Below, in pieces: positions 42,591 through 51,344 of a DNA stretch of 64,000 nucleotides. Origin of the DNA: Streptomyces flavochromogenes (lineage in GTDB: Bacteria > Actinomycetota > Actinomycetes > Streptomycetales > Streptomycetaceae); the NCBI RefSeq assembly GCF_000717595.1, contig NZ_JNZO01000035.1, positions 1 to 64,000 on the forward strand. The letters run 5' to 3'. The translations under genes were made by a program, and so were the position numbers. Position 1 is the stretch's first letter. The number at the start of each line of letters is the position of its first letter. The notes under the pieces were generated by a model. The model saw only the letters and a program-made list of their open reading frames with translations. It had not been told where the DNA came from and ran no database searches.

Positions 42591-43376
42591 TCACATGGTG
42601 GATGATTCCTGACCGCCTGCCGGACTGTGCTGGAAGAGGACGGTGGGACTCCCCGTCCTCGGATGCGGGATGACCTCGGCATCCACCCCGTAGACCGCCT
42701 CCATGAGGGCGGGGGTGAGGACCTCGGCGGGTGTGCCGCCGGTGACGAGCCTTCCGCGCTCCAGGACGTAGATCCGGTCGCAGTACGCCCCCGCGAGGTT
42801 GAGGTCGTGCAGCGCGAGCAGGTTGGTGGTGCCCAGGGTACGGACGAGGGCCAGGACGTCGAGCTGGTGGCGGATGTCCAGGTGGTTGGTGGGTTCGTCG
42901 AGGACGAGGAGGGCCGGGTCCTGGACGAGGGCCCGGGCGACCAGGGCGCGTTGGCGCTCGCCGCCGGAGAGGGTGGGATACGGACGGTCGACGAGGTCGG
43001 CGAGACCGACGCGGGCGAGGGCGTCCTCGGCGCGCTCCCGGTCGGCGCCGGTGTCGCCCTCCCAGAACCGTTTGTGCGGGGAGCGGCCGAGGGCGACGAG
43101 TTCGCCGACGGTGAGTTCGAAATCGAGGGCGCTGTCCTGCGGGACGGTGGCGACGCGGCGGGCGCGGGCCTTGGGGCCGAGGGCGTGGAGGTCGTCGCCG
43201 TCGAGGAGGGCGCGGCCCGCCGTGGGGGTGAGGGTGCCGTAGACGCAGCGCAGAAGGGTGGTCTTGCCGCTGCCGTTGGGTCCGATGAGGCCGACGGTCT
43301 CGCCCGGGCGGACGGTCAGGTCGACGGAGCGGAGCCGGTTCTCGTACGAGAGGCCGTGCAGGCGCAGTTCGGTCAC
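42591..43376 (-). CDS. cobalamin/siderophore-type ABC importer ATPase
   Basis: A 261-residue BtuD/FecE-like ATPase: Walker A GPNGSGKTT, Q-loop VATVPQDSALDFELTVGELV, signature LSGGERQRALVARALVQDP, Walker B LLVLDEPTNHLDI, switch His in LLALHDLN. GTG 43376 overlaps the permease stop by 4 nt. It is the third gene of a binding protein-permease-ATPase operon preceded by a cobalamin riboswitch, so corrinoid import is the likely role. Confidence 0.9.
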   Translation of the reverse strand: MTELRLHGLSYENRLRSVDLTVRPGETVGLIGPNGSGKTTLLRCVYGTLTPTAGRALLDGDDLHALGPKARARRVATVPQDSALDFELTVGELVALGRSPHKRFWEGDTGADRERAEDALARVGLADLVDRPYPTLSGGERQRALVARALVQDPALLVLDEPTNHLDIRHQLDVLALVRTLGTTNLLALHDLNLAGAYCDRIYVLERGRLVTGGTPAEVLTPALMEAVYGVDAEVIPHPRTGSPTVLFQHSPAGGQESSTM

Positions 43377-44810
43377 AGCTGTGCTCCTTCCGGACGGCGG
43401 CGCATCAGCCAGAGGAAGAACGGGCCGCCGGTGAGGGCGGTGAGGATGCCGACGGGGACGTCCTGGGGCGCGGCGACGGTCCGGGCGCCGAGGTCGGCGA
43501 GGACCAGGGCGAGCGCTCCGCCGAGCGCGGCGACCGGGAGGAGCCTGCGGTGCGGGGCGCCGACGGCGAGGCGGGCGGCGTGCGGGGCCATCAGGCCGAC
43601 GAAGCCGACGGCTCCGCTGGCGGCGACCATGACGGCGGTGACGAGGGAGGCGAGGACGAAGACGGCGGCGCGGAACCGGGCGGTGTCCAGGCCGAGGACG
43701 GTGGCGCCCTCCTCGCCGACGAGGAGCAGGTCGAGCGGGCGGGCGAGGGTGAGGAGGGCGCCGACGCCGACGGCGAGGACGGCGGCGGGCAGGACCAGGG
43801 TGTCCCAGCGGGCGCTGCCGAGGCCGCCGAGGGACCAGTACATGGCCTCCTGGAACTGCTCGGGTCGTCCGGCGACGACCAGGAGCAGGGTGGCCAGGGC
43901 GGACAGGATGTAGGAGACGGCGACTCCGGCGAGGACGAGCCGGGTGCTGGTCAGGGTGCCGCCGCGGCGCGCGAGCCCGTAGACGAGGACGAGGGAGAGC
44001 AGGGCGCCCGCGAAGGCACCGGCGGGCAGGGCGAGCGTGGTGGTCACGCCTCCGACGAGGCCCACTCCCCCGCCGGCGACCAGGACGAGGACGGCTCCGG
44101 CGGAGGCGCCGGAGGAGATCCCGAGGAGGAAGGGGTCGGCGAGCCGGTTGCGGACGAGGGCCTGGAGGACGGCGCCGACGACGGCGAGCCCGGCGCCTAC
44201 GACCGCGCCCAGCAGGACCCGGGGAAGCCGTACGTCGAGGACGATCGTGCGGTACGGGGAGGGGTCGGCGGCGCGGCCGGTGAGGGCGTCGAGGACCTGG
44301 CCGGGCGGGATGCGGACGGAGCCGAGGGCGAGCGAGGCGGTGGCGGCCGCGGCCAGGGCGAGGAGAAGCCCGGCGACGACGACCGCGTACCTCAGGGGCC
44401 CGCCACCGGCCCGCGCCTGCGCGCCACCCGCCCGCGCGGGCCGGCCGCCCGGCAGGGCGGTCGGACCCGGCAGGGCGGTCGAGCCTGGCAGGGCGGTCGG
44501 ACCCGACGGGTCGGTCGGACCCGGCAGGGCGGTCGGGCCCAGCAGGGCGGTCGGACCCGACGGGTCGGTCGGACCCGGCAGGGCGGTCGAGCCCGGCAGG
44601 GCGGTCGGACCCTACGGGTCGGTCGGACCCGGCAGGGCGGTCGGACCCGGCAGGGCGGTCGAGCCCGGCAGGGCGGTCGGGCCCCGAGGCCGGGGTGGTC
44701 GGTGTTTCCGGGCGCGGTGGGGCGGGCGGCTTTTCCGGGACGGCCGGGGCGGTGGCGGGAGGGCCGGGGGGCTCTTCCGGTGCGCCCGCCGTGCGGGTGC
44801 CCGCGGTCAT
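43373..44810 (-). CDS. FecCD/BtuC-type permease, apparently frameshifted
   Basis: The permease body is clear: PPGQVLDALTGRA, ADPFLLGISSGASAGAVLV, WSLGGLGSARWDTLVLPAAV, VGFVGLMAPHAARL. Only ATG 44810, overlapping the binding-protein stop by 4 nt, has the right context, and it begins a Pro-rich extension running through an 18-bp tandem repeat in a different frame. The body frame has no ATG, GTG or TTG between an upstream TAG (44612-44614) and GTG 44065, which would delete the first helices. One extra base near 44400-44440 would explain it. It is a sequencing error, a real mutation or +1 frameshifting. Confidence 0.75.
44451..44684 (-). repeat. 18-bp tandem repeat, about 13 copies
   Basis: Units of GGCAGGGCGGTCGGACCC and variants (GAGCCC, GACGGGTCG) run head to tail. 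On the minus strand in the ATG 44810 frame they encode DRPAGS/DRPVGS, a charged, Pro-rich hexapeptide in the cytoplasmic N-terminus of the permease. The array lies just before the apparent frameshift. Confidence 0.9.
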
Positions 44811-45796
44811 CGGGCCGGGTGGAGCTGGGCCGCCAGCTTGTCGACGGCCGCGGGGACGCGGACGCCGAGGACCGTGTCGGAGAGCGGCATGACGGCGAAC
44901 CGGCGGTTCTTGATCGCGGGGACGTCCTTGAGCGCCGGGTCGTCGAGGAGCCGCTTCTTCTTCTGTTCGACGGTCGTGGAGCCGTAGTCGTAGATGACGA
45001 CGACCTCGGGCCTGCGGGCGACGACCTGTTCCCAGGTGGCGTCGCCGAAGGCCTTGTCGAGGTCGGCGAAGACGTTCCGTCCGCCGGCGCGGGTGATGAG
45101 CTCGTTGCCGATGCCCTTGCCGCCGGCGGTGAAGGCGGTCTTGTCGCCGCTGTCGTAGACGAAGACGGAGACGGGTGCGGTGCCCTTGAGGCGCTTCTCG
45201 GTGGCGGCGACGGTGGTCCGCGCCTCCCGGACCCACTTCTCGGCCCGGTCGGGGACGCCGAACGTGCGGCCGACCTCGTCCACTTCGCGGTAGAGGTCGT
45301 CGACGGAGGGCGAACCGGACGGGCAGTACTCGGTGTTGAGCCGGGTGTCGATGCCCGCGCGCTTCAGGTCGTCGCGGCTCCGGCCGTCCTTGCTCGCGAA
45401 GGCGGAGGAGTAGCCGCCGTACACGAAGTCGGGTCCGGCGGCGAGCAGGGCCTCCTTGGAGGGGTACTCCTTCGCGAGGACGGGGACGGAGTCGTACGCC
45501 TTCTTGTAGGCGGGGAGGATCGCGTCGTCGAGGTAGGCCGTGCCGACGAGCGACTTCTCCAGGCCGAGGGCGAGCATGACCTCGGTGACGTGCTGGTTCA
45601 TGGTGACCGCGCGCTTCGGCGGGGCCTTGAAGGTCGTCTTCACACCGCAGTTGGAGACGGTGTACGGGAATCCCGGGGCGGCCTCGGCGGCGGGGGTCTC
45701 CCCCGCGGGGGCCGAGCAGGCGGCGAGCAGCGGGAGCAGGGCGGCGGCGGACAGCAGGGGCGTCAGGGGCAGCCGGGTGCGACGGGTCCAGGACAT
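44807..45796 (-). CDS. cobalamin/siderophore ABC substrate-binding lipoprotein
   Basis: A 329-residue BtuF/FepB-like binding protein. The signal ends in lipobox LLAAC. The periplasmic-binding fold includes FKAPPKRAVTMNQHVTEVML, EYPSKEALLAAGPDFVYGGY, VSVFVYDSGDKTAFTAGGKG and WEQVVARRPEVVVIYDYG. ATG 45796 is used, with GGAGG 11 nt upstream. A cobalamin riboswitch immediately precedes it, making corrinoids the best candidate substrate. Confidence 0.88.
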   Translation of the reverse strand: MSWTRRTRLPLTPLLSAAALLPLLAACSAPAGETPAAEAAPGFPYTVSNCGVKTTFKAPPKRAVTMNQHVTEVMLALGLEKSLVGTAYLDDAILPAYKKAYDSVPVLAKEYPSKEALLAAGPDFVYGGYSSAFASKDGRSRDDLKRAGIDTRLNTEYCPSGSPSVDDLYREVDEVGRTFGVPDRAEKWVREARTTVAATEKRLKGTAPVSVFVYDSGDKTAFTAGGKGIGNELITRAGGRNVFADLDKAFGDATWEQVVARRPEVVVIYDYGSTTVEQKKKRLLDDPALKDVPAIKNRRFAVMPLSDTVLGVRVPAAVDKLAAQLHPAR

Positions 45797-45848
45797 GACG
45801 GAACGTGCCTCCTCCGGGGATTTCCACGTCCCCGATCGGTGGTGAGAA

Positions 45849-45966
45849 GGCGGCAGGTCAGTTCCTGGCTTCCGTCTCCCGCAGGAGGCGGTCACAGTGG
45901 CGGGACCGTGCCGGATTCGCACCGGCTTCCTGGGTCCTGCCGCCCGTAGGTCCCGGCCAGTGTCTC
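45849..45966 (-). promoter_or_regulatory. cobalamin (B12) riboswitch
   Basis: The minus strand contains the conserved AdoCbl core: GGAAGCCGGTGCGAATCCGG, CGGTCCCGCCACTGTGACC, then GGAAGCCAGGAA...GACCTGCCGCC (the B12 box). Length and order fit the class I cobalamin riboswitch (RF00174). It lies 53 nt before the binding-protein start and should shut the import operon off when B12 is plentiful. Its 5' end touches the mec stop codon at 45965. Confidence 0.93.
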
Positions 45967-46393
45967 AGGCGTCGTACTCCTCGACGACCTTGACCTCTTC
46001 CTCGGTCACGACGCCGTCGACGATGGTGAAGGAGCGGAACTGGAAGGGGCCGGCGCCGTCGCTGTCCGCGGTGGAGACGAGGACGTAGTGGGCCTGGGGC
46101 TCGTTGGCGTACGAGATGTCCGTGCGGGACGGGTAGGCCTCGGTCGCGGTGTGCGAGTGGTAGACGATGACGGGCTCCTCGTCCCGGTCGTCCATCTCGC
46201 GGTAGAGCTTGAGCAGGTCCGCGGAGTCGAACTCGTAGAAGGTGGGCGAGCGGGCGGCGTTGAGCATCGGGATGAACCGCTCGGGGCGGCCGGTGCCGAC
46301 CGGGCCCGCGACCACGCCGCATGCCTCGTCGGGGTGGTCCGCGCGCGAGTGTTTCACGATCTGGTCGTACAGGGCCCGGGTGATGGTCAGCAT
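45965..46393 (-). CDS. mec: M67 (JAMM) metallopeptidase, Mec-type
   Basis: A 142-residue JAB1/MPN+ peptidase with Glu23 (DEACGVV) and the zinc signature HSHTATEAYPSRTD (His79, His81, Ser89, Asp92). In M. tuberculosis, Mec releases cysteine from the CysO-Cys adduct made by CysM; in Pseudomonas, QbsD trims a dipeptide from its sulfur carrier. Both roles could apply here because CysO ends GGMV. It is on the same strand as cysO-cysM but separated from them by the B12 uptake operon. Confidence 0.9.
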   Translation of the reverse strand: MLTITRALYDQIVKHSRADHPDEACGVVAGPVGTGRPERFIPMLNAARSPTFYEFDSADLLKLYREMDDRDEEPVIVYHSHTATEAYPSRTDISYANEPQAHYVLVSTADSDGAGPFQFRSFTIVDGVVTEEEVKVVEEYDA

Positions 46394-46410
46394 GCCGACA
46401 GGATAAGCCG

Positions 46411-46451
46411 ACGGGCCGTTCCGTACCGGGGAGTGGTACGGAACGGCCCGT
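46411..46451. terminator. 17-bp perfect hairpin upstream of mec
   Basis: ACGGGCCGTTCCGTACC and GGTACGGAACGGCCCGT pair perfectly around a 7-nt loop. It lies 66 bp beyond the end of the amino-acid permease (minus strand) and 18 bp before the mec start, so it terminates the permease transcript. Confidence 0.85.
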
Positions 46452-46516
46452 ATGCCGAGACGGTCGAGGTCAGAGCCGTTTGGGGACGGCCCGGGGCGAC
46501 CGCCCGTGGGGTCCGG

Positions 46517-47944
46517 TCAGGACCGCTTGGCGAAGGCGGCGCCCTCGGGGTTGCGGGACTTCAGGACCAGGTAGGAGACGCCGAGGATGAGACCCCAGAC
46601 CGGGGCGGCGTACAGCGAGACCCGGGCGCCCTCGTCGATGCCCATCATCACGATGACCATGCCGATGAAGAGGAGCGCGAACCAGCTGGTGTACGGGGCT
46701 CCCGGGGCCTTGAAGGTGGACTCGGGGAGCTCGCCGCGGTTGGCCTTGGCGCGGTAGCGGATCTGGCAGACCAGGATCATGATCCAGGCCCACATGCCGG
46801 AGATGGTGGCGAAGGAGACGACGTACTCGAAGGCCTTGCCGGGGGCGACGTAGTTGATCCAGACGCCGACCAGCATCAGCGAGGCCGAGAAGGTCAGGCC
46901 GAGCAGCGGGGTGCCGCTCTTGGTGAGCTTGGTGAAGACCTTCGGGCCCTGGCCGTTGAGCGCGAGGTCGCGCAGCATGCGGCCGGTGGAGTACATGCCC
47001 GAGTTGCAGGAGGACAGGGCCGCGGTCAGCACCACGAAGTTGACGATGGCGGCGCCGACGCCGAGGCCCATCTTCTCGAAGGCGGCGACGAACGGGGAGA
47101 CGCCGGGCTGGAACTCGGTCCACGGGACGACCGACAGGATCATGATGAGCGCGCCGACGTAGAAGACGGCGATGCGCCACGGCACGGTGTTGATGGCCTT
47201 GGGCAGGACGGTCTTCGGGTCCTTGGACTCACCGGCGGTGACGCCGACGAGCTCGACCGCGAGGAACGCGAACATGACGATCTGCAGGGTCATCAGCGTG
47301 TTGCCGATGCCGGTGGGGAAGAAGCCGCCCTGGTCCCACAGGTGGGTGACGGAGGCGGTGTCGCCGGCGTCGGAGAAGCCGATGGTGAGGATGCCGGCGC
47401 AGATCAGGATCATGCCGATGATGGCGGTGACCTTGACCATGGAGAACCAGAACTCCAGCTCACCGAAGAGCTTCACGGAGATCAGGTTGGCGCCGTAGAG
47501 GATCACGGTGAAGACCAGTGCGGAGATCCACTGCGGGATGTCCCACCAGTACGTCATATAGGTGGCCGCGGCGGTGACTTCGGTGATGCCGGTGACGACC
47601 CAGAAGAGCCAGTACGTCCAGCCGGTCACGAAGCCCCAGAACGGGCCGACGAACTCCCGTGCGTACTCCGCGAAGGAGCCGGACACGGGGCGGTACATGA
47701 GGAGCTCGCCGAGGGCGCGCATGATGAAGAAGATGACCAGGCCCGCGATGGCGTACGCGAGGATCAGGCTGGGTCCCGCCTTGGCGATGGCCTTGCCGGC
47801 GCCGAGGAAGAGGCCGGTGCCGATGGCCCCGCCGATCGCGATCATCTGGATCTGCCGGGCGCCGAGGCCACGCTGGTAGCCCTCGCCGCCGTCCACGGCC
47901 CCGTCGGTGCCGTCGTGCTGCTTGTCGACCTGCACAGAGGTCAT
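46517..47944 (-). CDS. amino acid permease (APC/AAT family)
   Basis: A 475-residue transporter with 12 predicted helices. The helix 1 unwound motif is IAIGGAIGTGLFLGAGKAIA. Further family blocks are RALGELLMYRPVSGSFAEYA, FWGFVTGWTYWLFWVVTGIT, VELVGVTAGESKDPKTVLPK and SSCNSGMYSTGRML. The pattern fits the AAT group (CycA, GabP, ProY, AnsP), proton-coupled uptake of D-Ala/Gly/Ser or GABA-like substrates. Exact specificity cannot be fixed. Promoter DNA fills 47945-48120. Confidence 0.92.
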   Translation of the reverse strand: MTSVQVDKQHDGTDGAVDGGEGYQRGLGARQIQMIAIGGAIGTGLFLGAGKAIAKAGPSLILAYAIAGLVIFFIMRALGELLMYRPVSGSFAEYAREFVGPFWGFVTGWTYWLFWVVTGITEVTAAATYMTYWWDIPQWISALVFTVILYGANLISVKLFGELEFWFSMVKVTAIIGMILICAGILTIGFSDAGDTASVTHLWDQGGFFPTGIGNTLMTLQIVMFAFLAVELVGVTAGESKDPKTVLPKAINTVPWRIAVFYVGALIMILSVVPWTEFQPGVSPFVAAFEKMGLGVGAAIVNFVVLTAALSSCNSGMYSTGRMLRDLALNGQGPKVFTKLTKSGTPLLGLTFSASLMLVGVWINYVAPGKAFEYVVSFATISGMWAWIMILVCQIRYRAKANRGELPESTFKAPGAPYTSWFALLFIGMVIVMMGIDEGARVSLYAAPVWGLILGVSYLVLKSRNPEGAAFAKRS

Positions 47945-48277
47945 GGTGGTGCGCCTTTCTCCATGCTGATCCGCGCGACTGCGAGTGCGTCTGCCGCGGA
48001 TCAGATCCTGATCCCCCCGGATGTGGATGGAGTGCCACCGGCGGTCAGCCGGTCCAAGCGCCCTCGGGAACAGGGGTGGCGTCCCCGAGCGGTCGTGAAG
48101 ATTTATCACGGGGCGGGCCGTGATCGAGGGAGTTGGATGTGGCGCACGCCACAGAAAACGGCGGGCGAAGGAGACTCAAGACGGCAAAGCGGACGCTCTG
48201 ATAACGCATTCGTTATCCGGATTTGAGCGTCCGCTGAGCGAACACCCCGTTACCGAGGGGTGCCCGGAGGGGTGGCG
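47945..48277. other. intergenic region between DUF2017 and the amino acid permease
   Basis: This 333-bp region has no gene. It holds the permease promoter/leader (47945 to about 48120), a moderately AT-rich stretch around 48100-48180 and a compound hairpin at 48188-48235 after the DUF2017 gene. Confidence 0.75.
48188..48235 (-). terminator. nested hairpin after clpS-DUF2017
   Basis: Outer arms AGCGGACGCTC and GAGCGTCCGCT (11 bp perfect) enclose an inner perfect repeat GATAACG-CATT-CGTTATC. It lies 43 bp beyond the DUF2017 stop. The inner AT-rich palindrome resembles a protein-binding site, so the element could both terminate and bind a regulator of the permease. Confidence 0.75.
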
Positions 48278-48859
48278 TCAGTACATCAGGGTCTCGACGA
48301 GGGACTCCTGGAGCGCCCCCAGCCAGAGGTATGCCATCACCATCGGCTTGCGCGGGTCGGAGTCCGGCAGCCGGTACAGCTGCTCGCCCTCGTCGTCGGT
48401 GACCTCCAGGCGGGTGCCGATGGTCAGCCGGAGGTCGTTGAGGGCGCCGAGCCAGGCACGGGACTCGTCCGGGGTCAGCTTCAGGACGGCGCCGCCCTCG
48501 CCCGCCGCGTCGGCGGAGAGCGCGTCGAGGGCGCGGACGACGCCGAGGGCGTCCTCGCGCTTGCGGGCCCGCAGGTCGTTCTCGGTGAAGCGGCGGAAGT
48601 CGGAGGCGGCCGCCCGCAGCTCCTCGCTGTCGTCCCCGTACGCGTCGGGGAAGAGGCGCTTGAGGGCGGGGTCGGACGGCGGCTTGCTGGGGCCCTCGGC
48701 AAAGAGCGCGGCCAGCGGGTCGGCGTCCTTGGCGGGCTCGTCGCCCGGCCCGATCAGCTCCATGAGCTGGACGGCGAGGGAGCGGAGGATGGAGATCTCG
48801 ACGTCGTCGAGGGCGACGGCCGCTCCGCCGCCGGGCAGGGTCTCGAAGCGCCCGGCCAT
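48278..48859 (-). CDS. DUF2017 family protein
   Basis: A 193-residue soluble helical protein (DDVEISILRSLAVQLMELIG, ASDFRRFTENDLRARKREDA, DPRKPMVMAYLWLGALQESL). DUF2017 genes regularly follow clpS in actinobacteria, and here its ATG overlaps the clpS stop by 1 nt. A role with the ClpS/ClpAP proteolysis pathway is inferred from this linkage only. Confidence 0.9.
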   Translation of the reverse strand: MAGRFETLPGGGAAVALDDVEISILRSLAVQLMELIGPGDEPAKDADPLAALFAEGPSKPPSDPALKRLFPDAYGDDSEELRAAASDFRRFTENDLRARKREDALGVVRALDALSADAAGEGGAVLKLTPDESRAWLGALNDLRLTIGTRLEVTDDEGEQLYRLPDSDPRKPMVMAYLWLGALQESLVETLMY

Positions 48860-49164
48860 CAGCCGCGGTCCTGGGTGAGGGTCGCCCAGAGGCCGTAGCC
48901 GTGCATCGCCTGCACGTCGCGTTCCATCTCCTCGCGGGTGCCGCTGGAGACCACCGCGCGGCCCTTGTGGTGCACGTCGAGCATCAGCTTGTGCGCCTTG
49001 TCCTTGGAGTAGCCGAAGTACGCCTGGAAGACGTAGGTCACGTAGCTCATCAGGTTGACCGGGTCGTTGTGCACGAGGGTCACCCAGGGCACGTCGGGTT
49101 CGACGACCGCGGAGACCTCCTCGGCCGATTCCGTACGTTCGATCTCAATAGGCGCGACGCTCAC
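48859..49164 (-). CDS. clpS: ATP-dependent Clp protease adaptor ClpS
   Basis: A 101-residue ClpS with the N-degron-binding features: [20 protein letters not shown] (the HNDPVN loop), [19 protein letters not shown] and [19 protein letters not shown]. ClpS delivers proteins with destabilising N-termini to the ClpC/ClpA-P protease. GTG start. It is divergent from pncB across 111 bp and leads a two-gene operon with DUF2017. Confidence 0.95.
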   Translation of the reverse strand: MSVAPIEIERTESAEEVSAVVEPDVPWVTLVHNDPVNLMSYVTYVFQAYFGYSKDKAHKLMLDVHHKGRAVVSSGTREEMERDVQAMHGYGLWATLTQDRG

Positions 49165-49275
49165 TCACCCCATGCTGCCACCCCGGAGGGCCCGTCGCAC
49201 AAACGGGTCACCCGCCCGTCACCCGCTCGCCCCACTATTCGTCACTCTGACGATTTCTGCGCTAGCATCGCCGAC

Positions 49276-50604
49276 ATGAACGCTGCGGACCTTGGGCTGC
49301 CGGTGGACGTGCCGTCGACCGCGCTCTTCACCGATCAGTACGAGCTGACCATGCTCCAGGCGGCCCTCCGGGGCGGCACCGCCGACCGACGCTCGGTCTT
49401 CGAGGTCTTCACCCGGAGACTGCCCGAGGGCCGGCGCTACGGCGTCCTCGCGGGCGTCGGCCGGGTCCTCGACGCCGTCGAGAACTTCCGTTTCGACCCC
49501 GCCGTCCTGGGCTTCCTTCGCGAACGCGGCATCGTCGACGAGCCGACCCTGGAATGGCTCGCCCGCTACCGCTTCACCGGTGACATCTGGGGCTACCCCG
49601 AGGGCGAGGTGTACTTCCCCGGCTCGCCCGTCCTGCGCGTCGAGGGCTCCTTCGCCGAGTGCGTGCTCCTGGAGACGGTGATCCTCTCCATCCTCAACCA
49701 CGACTCGGCCATCGCCGCCGCCGCCTCCCGCATGTCGGCCGCGGCCGGCGGGCGCCGCCTGATCGAGATGGGCGCCCGGCGCACCCACGAGCTGGCGGCC
49801 GTCGCCGCCTCCCGCGCCGCGTACGTCGGCGGCTTCGACTCCACCTCGGACCTCGCGGCCGGCTTCCGCTACGGCATCCCGACCGTCGGCACCTCCGCCC
49901 ACGCCTTCACGCTCCTCCACGACAGCGAGCGCGACGCCTTCCGCGCCCAGGTCGAGACCCTCGGCCGCGGTACGACCCTCCTCGTCGACACCTACGACGT
50001 GGCCGAGGCCGTGCGTACCGCCGTCGAGGTGGCGGGACCCGAGCTCGGGGCCGTCCGGATCGACTCCGGCGACCTGCTGCTCGTCGCCCACCGGGTCCGG
50101 CAGCAGCTCGACGAGCTGGGCGCCCGGAACACGAAGATCGTCGTCACCTCGGACCTCGACGAGTACGCCATCGCCTCCCTCGCGGCGGCCCCGGTCGACG
50201 CGTACGGGGTGGGCACCCAGCTGGTCACCGGCAGCGGCCACCCGACCTGCTCCATGGTCTACAAGCTGGTCGCCCGCGCCTCCTCGGCCGACCTCAAGGC
50301 TCCTCTCACCCCGGTCGCCAAGAAGTCCCTCGGCGGCAAGGCCTCGGTCGGCGGACGCAAGTGGGCGGCGCGCCGGCCCGACGCGTACGGCGTCGCCGAG
50401 GCGGAGGTCGTGGGCACCGGCCCCGTGCCGCCGGAGCTCGCCGACCACCAGCTCCTGGTCGAGCTGGTCAAGGGTGGTGACGTGGTGGCCCGCGAGCCCC
50501 TGGAGGCCGCGCGGTCCCGGCACATCGCGGCCCGCGCCGGGCTGCCGATGTCGGCGATCCAGCTCTCCCGGGGCGAGCCGGTGCTGCCGACGGAGTACAT
50601 CTAG
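49276..50604 (+). CDS. pncB: nicotinate phosphoribosyltransferase
   Basis: A 442-residue enzyme that converts nicotinate and PRPP to NaMN (NAD salvage). TALFTDQYELTMLQAALRGG carries the family N-terminus, GARRTHELAAVAASRAAYVG and GIPTVGTSAHAF follow, and the phosphate site includes VRIDSGDLLLVAHRVRQQLD and GVGTQLVTGSGHP. The lack of TATA-like or RBS extremes makes ATG 49276 the simple choice. pncA, the preceding step of the same pathway, lies 112 bp downstream. Confidence 0.95.
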   Translation: MNAADLGLPVDVPSTALFTDQYELTMLQAALRGGTADRRSVFEVFTRRLPEGRRYGVLAGVGRVLDAVENFRFDPAVLGFLRERGIVDEPTLEWLARYRFTGDIWGYPEGEVYFPGSPVLRVEGSFAECVLLETVILSILNHDSAIAAAASRMSAAAGGRRLIEMGARRTHELAAVAASRAAYVGGFDSTSDLAAGFRYGIPTVGTSAHAFTLLHDSERDAFRAQVETLGRGTTLLVDTYDVAEAVRTAVEVAGPELGAVRIDSGDLLLVAHRVRQQLDELGARNTKIVVTSDLDEYAIASLAAAPVDAYGVGTQLVTGSGHPTCSMVYKLVARASSADLKAPLTPVAKKSLGGKASVGGRKWAARRPDAYGVAEAEVVGTGPVPPELADHQLLVELVKGGDVVAREPLEAARSRHIAARAGLPMSAIQLSRGEPVLPTEYI

Positions 50605-50715
50605 GACACCCCCGGGCCCGAGACCCCACGGAGACCGGACCCGCCCCCTCCCGGTGGGCGGGCCGAGTCTCTAGGCTCGGTCCCACCCCTCCCCGACGCG
50701 CTAAGGACACCCGCC

Positions 50716-51315
50716 ATGCACCGCGCATTGATCGTTGTGGACGTTCAGAACGACTTCTGCGAGGGCGGCAGCCTCGCGGTGACCGGCGGCGCGGACGTCG
50801 CCGCCGCCATCACCGACCTGGTCGGCCAGACGGCGGGCAGTGCCTACCGGCACGTGGTCGCCACCCGCGACCACCATGTCGACCCGGGCGCGCACTTCGC
50901 GCCGGCCGGTGAGGAGCCGGACTACGTCACCTCCTGGCCGGTGCACTGCGTGGCCGGCACGGAGGGGGTCGGGTTCCACCCGAACTTCGCGCCGGCCGTC
51001 GCCAGCGGGGCGATCGACGCCGTCTTCGACAAGGGTGCCTACGACGCGGCGTACAGCGGCTTCGAGGGGCACGACGAGAACGGGCGGACGCTGGCGGAGT
51101 GGCTCCGCGAGCGGGACGTCACCGAGGTCGACGTGGTGGGCATCGCGACCGACCACTGCGTGCGGGCGACGGCCCTGGACGCGGCCCGTGCGGGCTTCCG
51201 CACCCATGTGCTGCTCGACCTGACGGCCGGCGTCGCGAAGGAGACGACGGACCGTGCCCTGGAGGAGCTGCGGACGGCCGGTGTGGAGCTGACCGGCAAG
51301 CCCGTGGTGGCCTGA
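50716..51315 (+). CDS. pncA: nicotinamidase / isochorismatase-family amidase
   Basis: A 199-residue nicotinamidase. Catalytic Asp9 is in LIVVDVQNDFCEGGSLAV, the metal site is in TRDHHVDPGAHF, the Lys is in DAVFDKGAYDAAYSGF and the nucleophile is the Cys of GIATDHCVRATALDAARAG. It deamidates nicotinamide to nicotinate, the substrate of PncB encoded just upstream. The two genes form a salvage unit. Confidence 0.94.
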   Translation: MHRALIVVDVQNDFCEGGSLAVTGGADVAAAITDLVGQTAGSAYRHVVATRDHHVDPGAHFAPAGEEPDYVTSWPVHCVAGTEGVGFHPNFAPAVASGAIDAVFDKGAYDAAYSGFEGHDENGRTLAEWLRERDVTEVDVVGIATDHCVRATALDAARAGFRTHVLLDLTAGVAKETTDRALEELRTAGVELTGKPVVA

Positions 51316-51344
51316 GCCGCCCCACGGGCCCGGACGGGCGGCTC
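51314..51344. terminator. hairpin between pncA and convergent hypothetical gene
   Basis: GAGCCGCCC and GGGCGGCTC form a 9-bp perfect stem (13-nt loop), starting in the pncA stop codon and ending at the stop of the convergent gene. It is suited to bidirectional termination. Confidence 0.75.

Noticed and set aside
44451..44684. CRISPR-like array
   Set aside because: Units are 18 bp, directly head to tail with no unique spacers, no cas genes are present, and they encode an in-frame hexapeptide.
45858..46322. Minus-strand open frame of 154 codons overlapping mec and the B12 riboswitch
   Set aside because: It is a shadow of mec; the sequence beyond mec matches the conserved riboswitch core.
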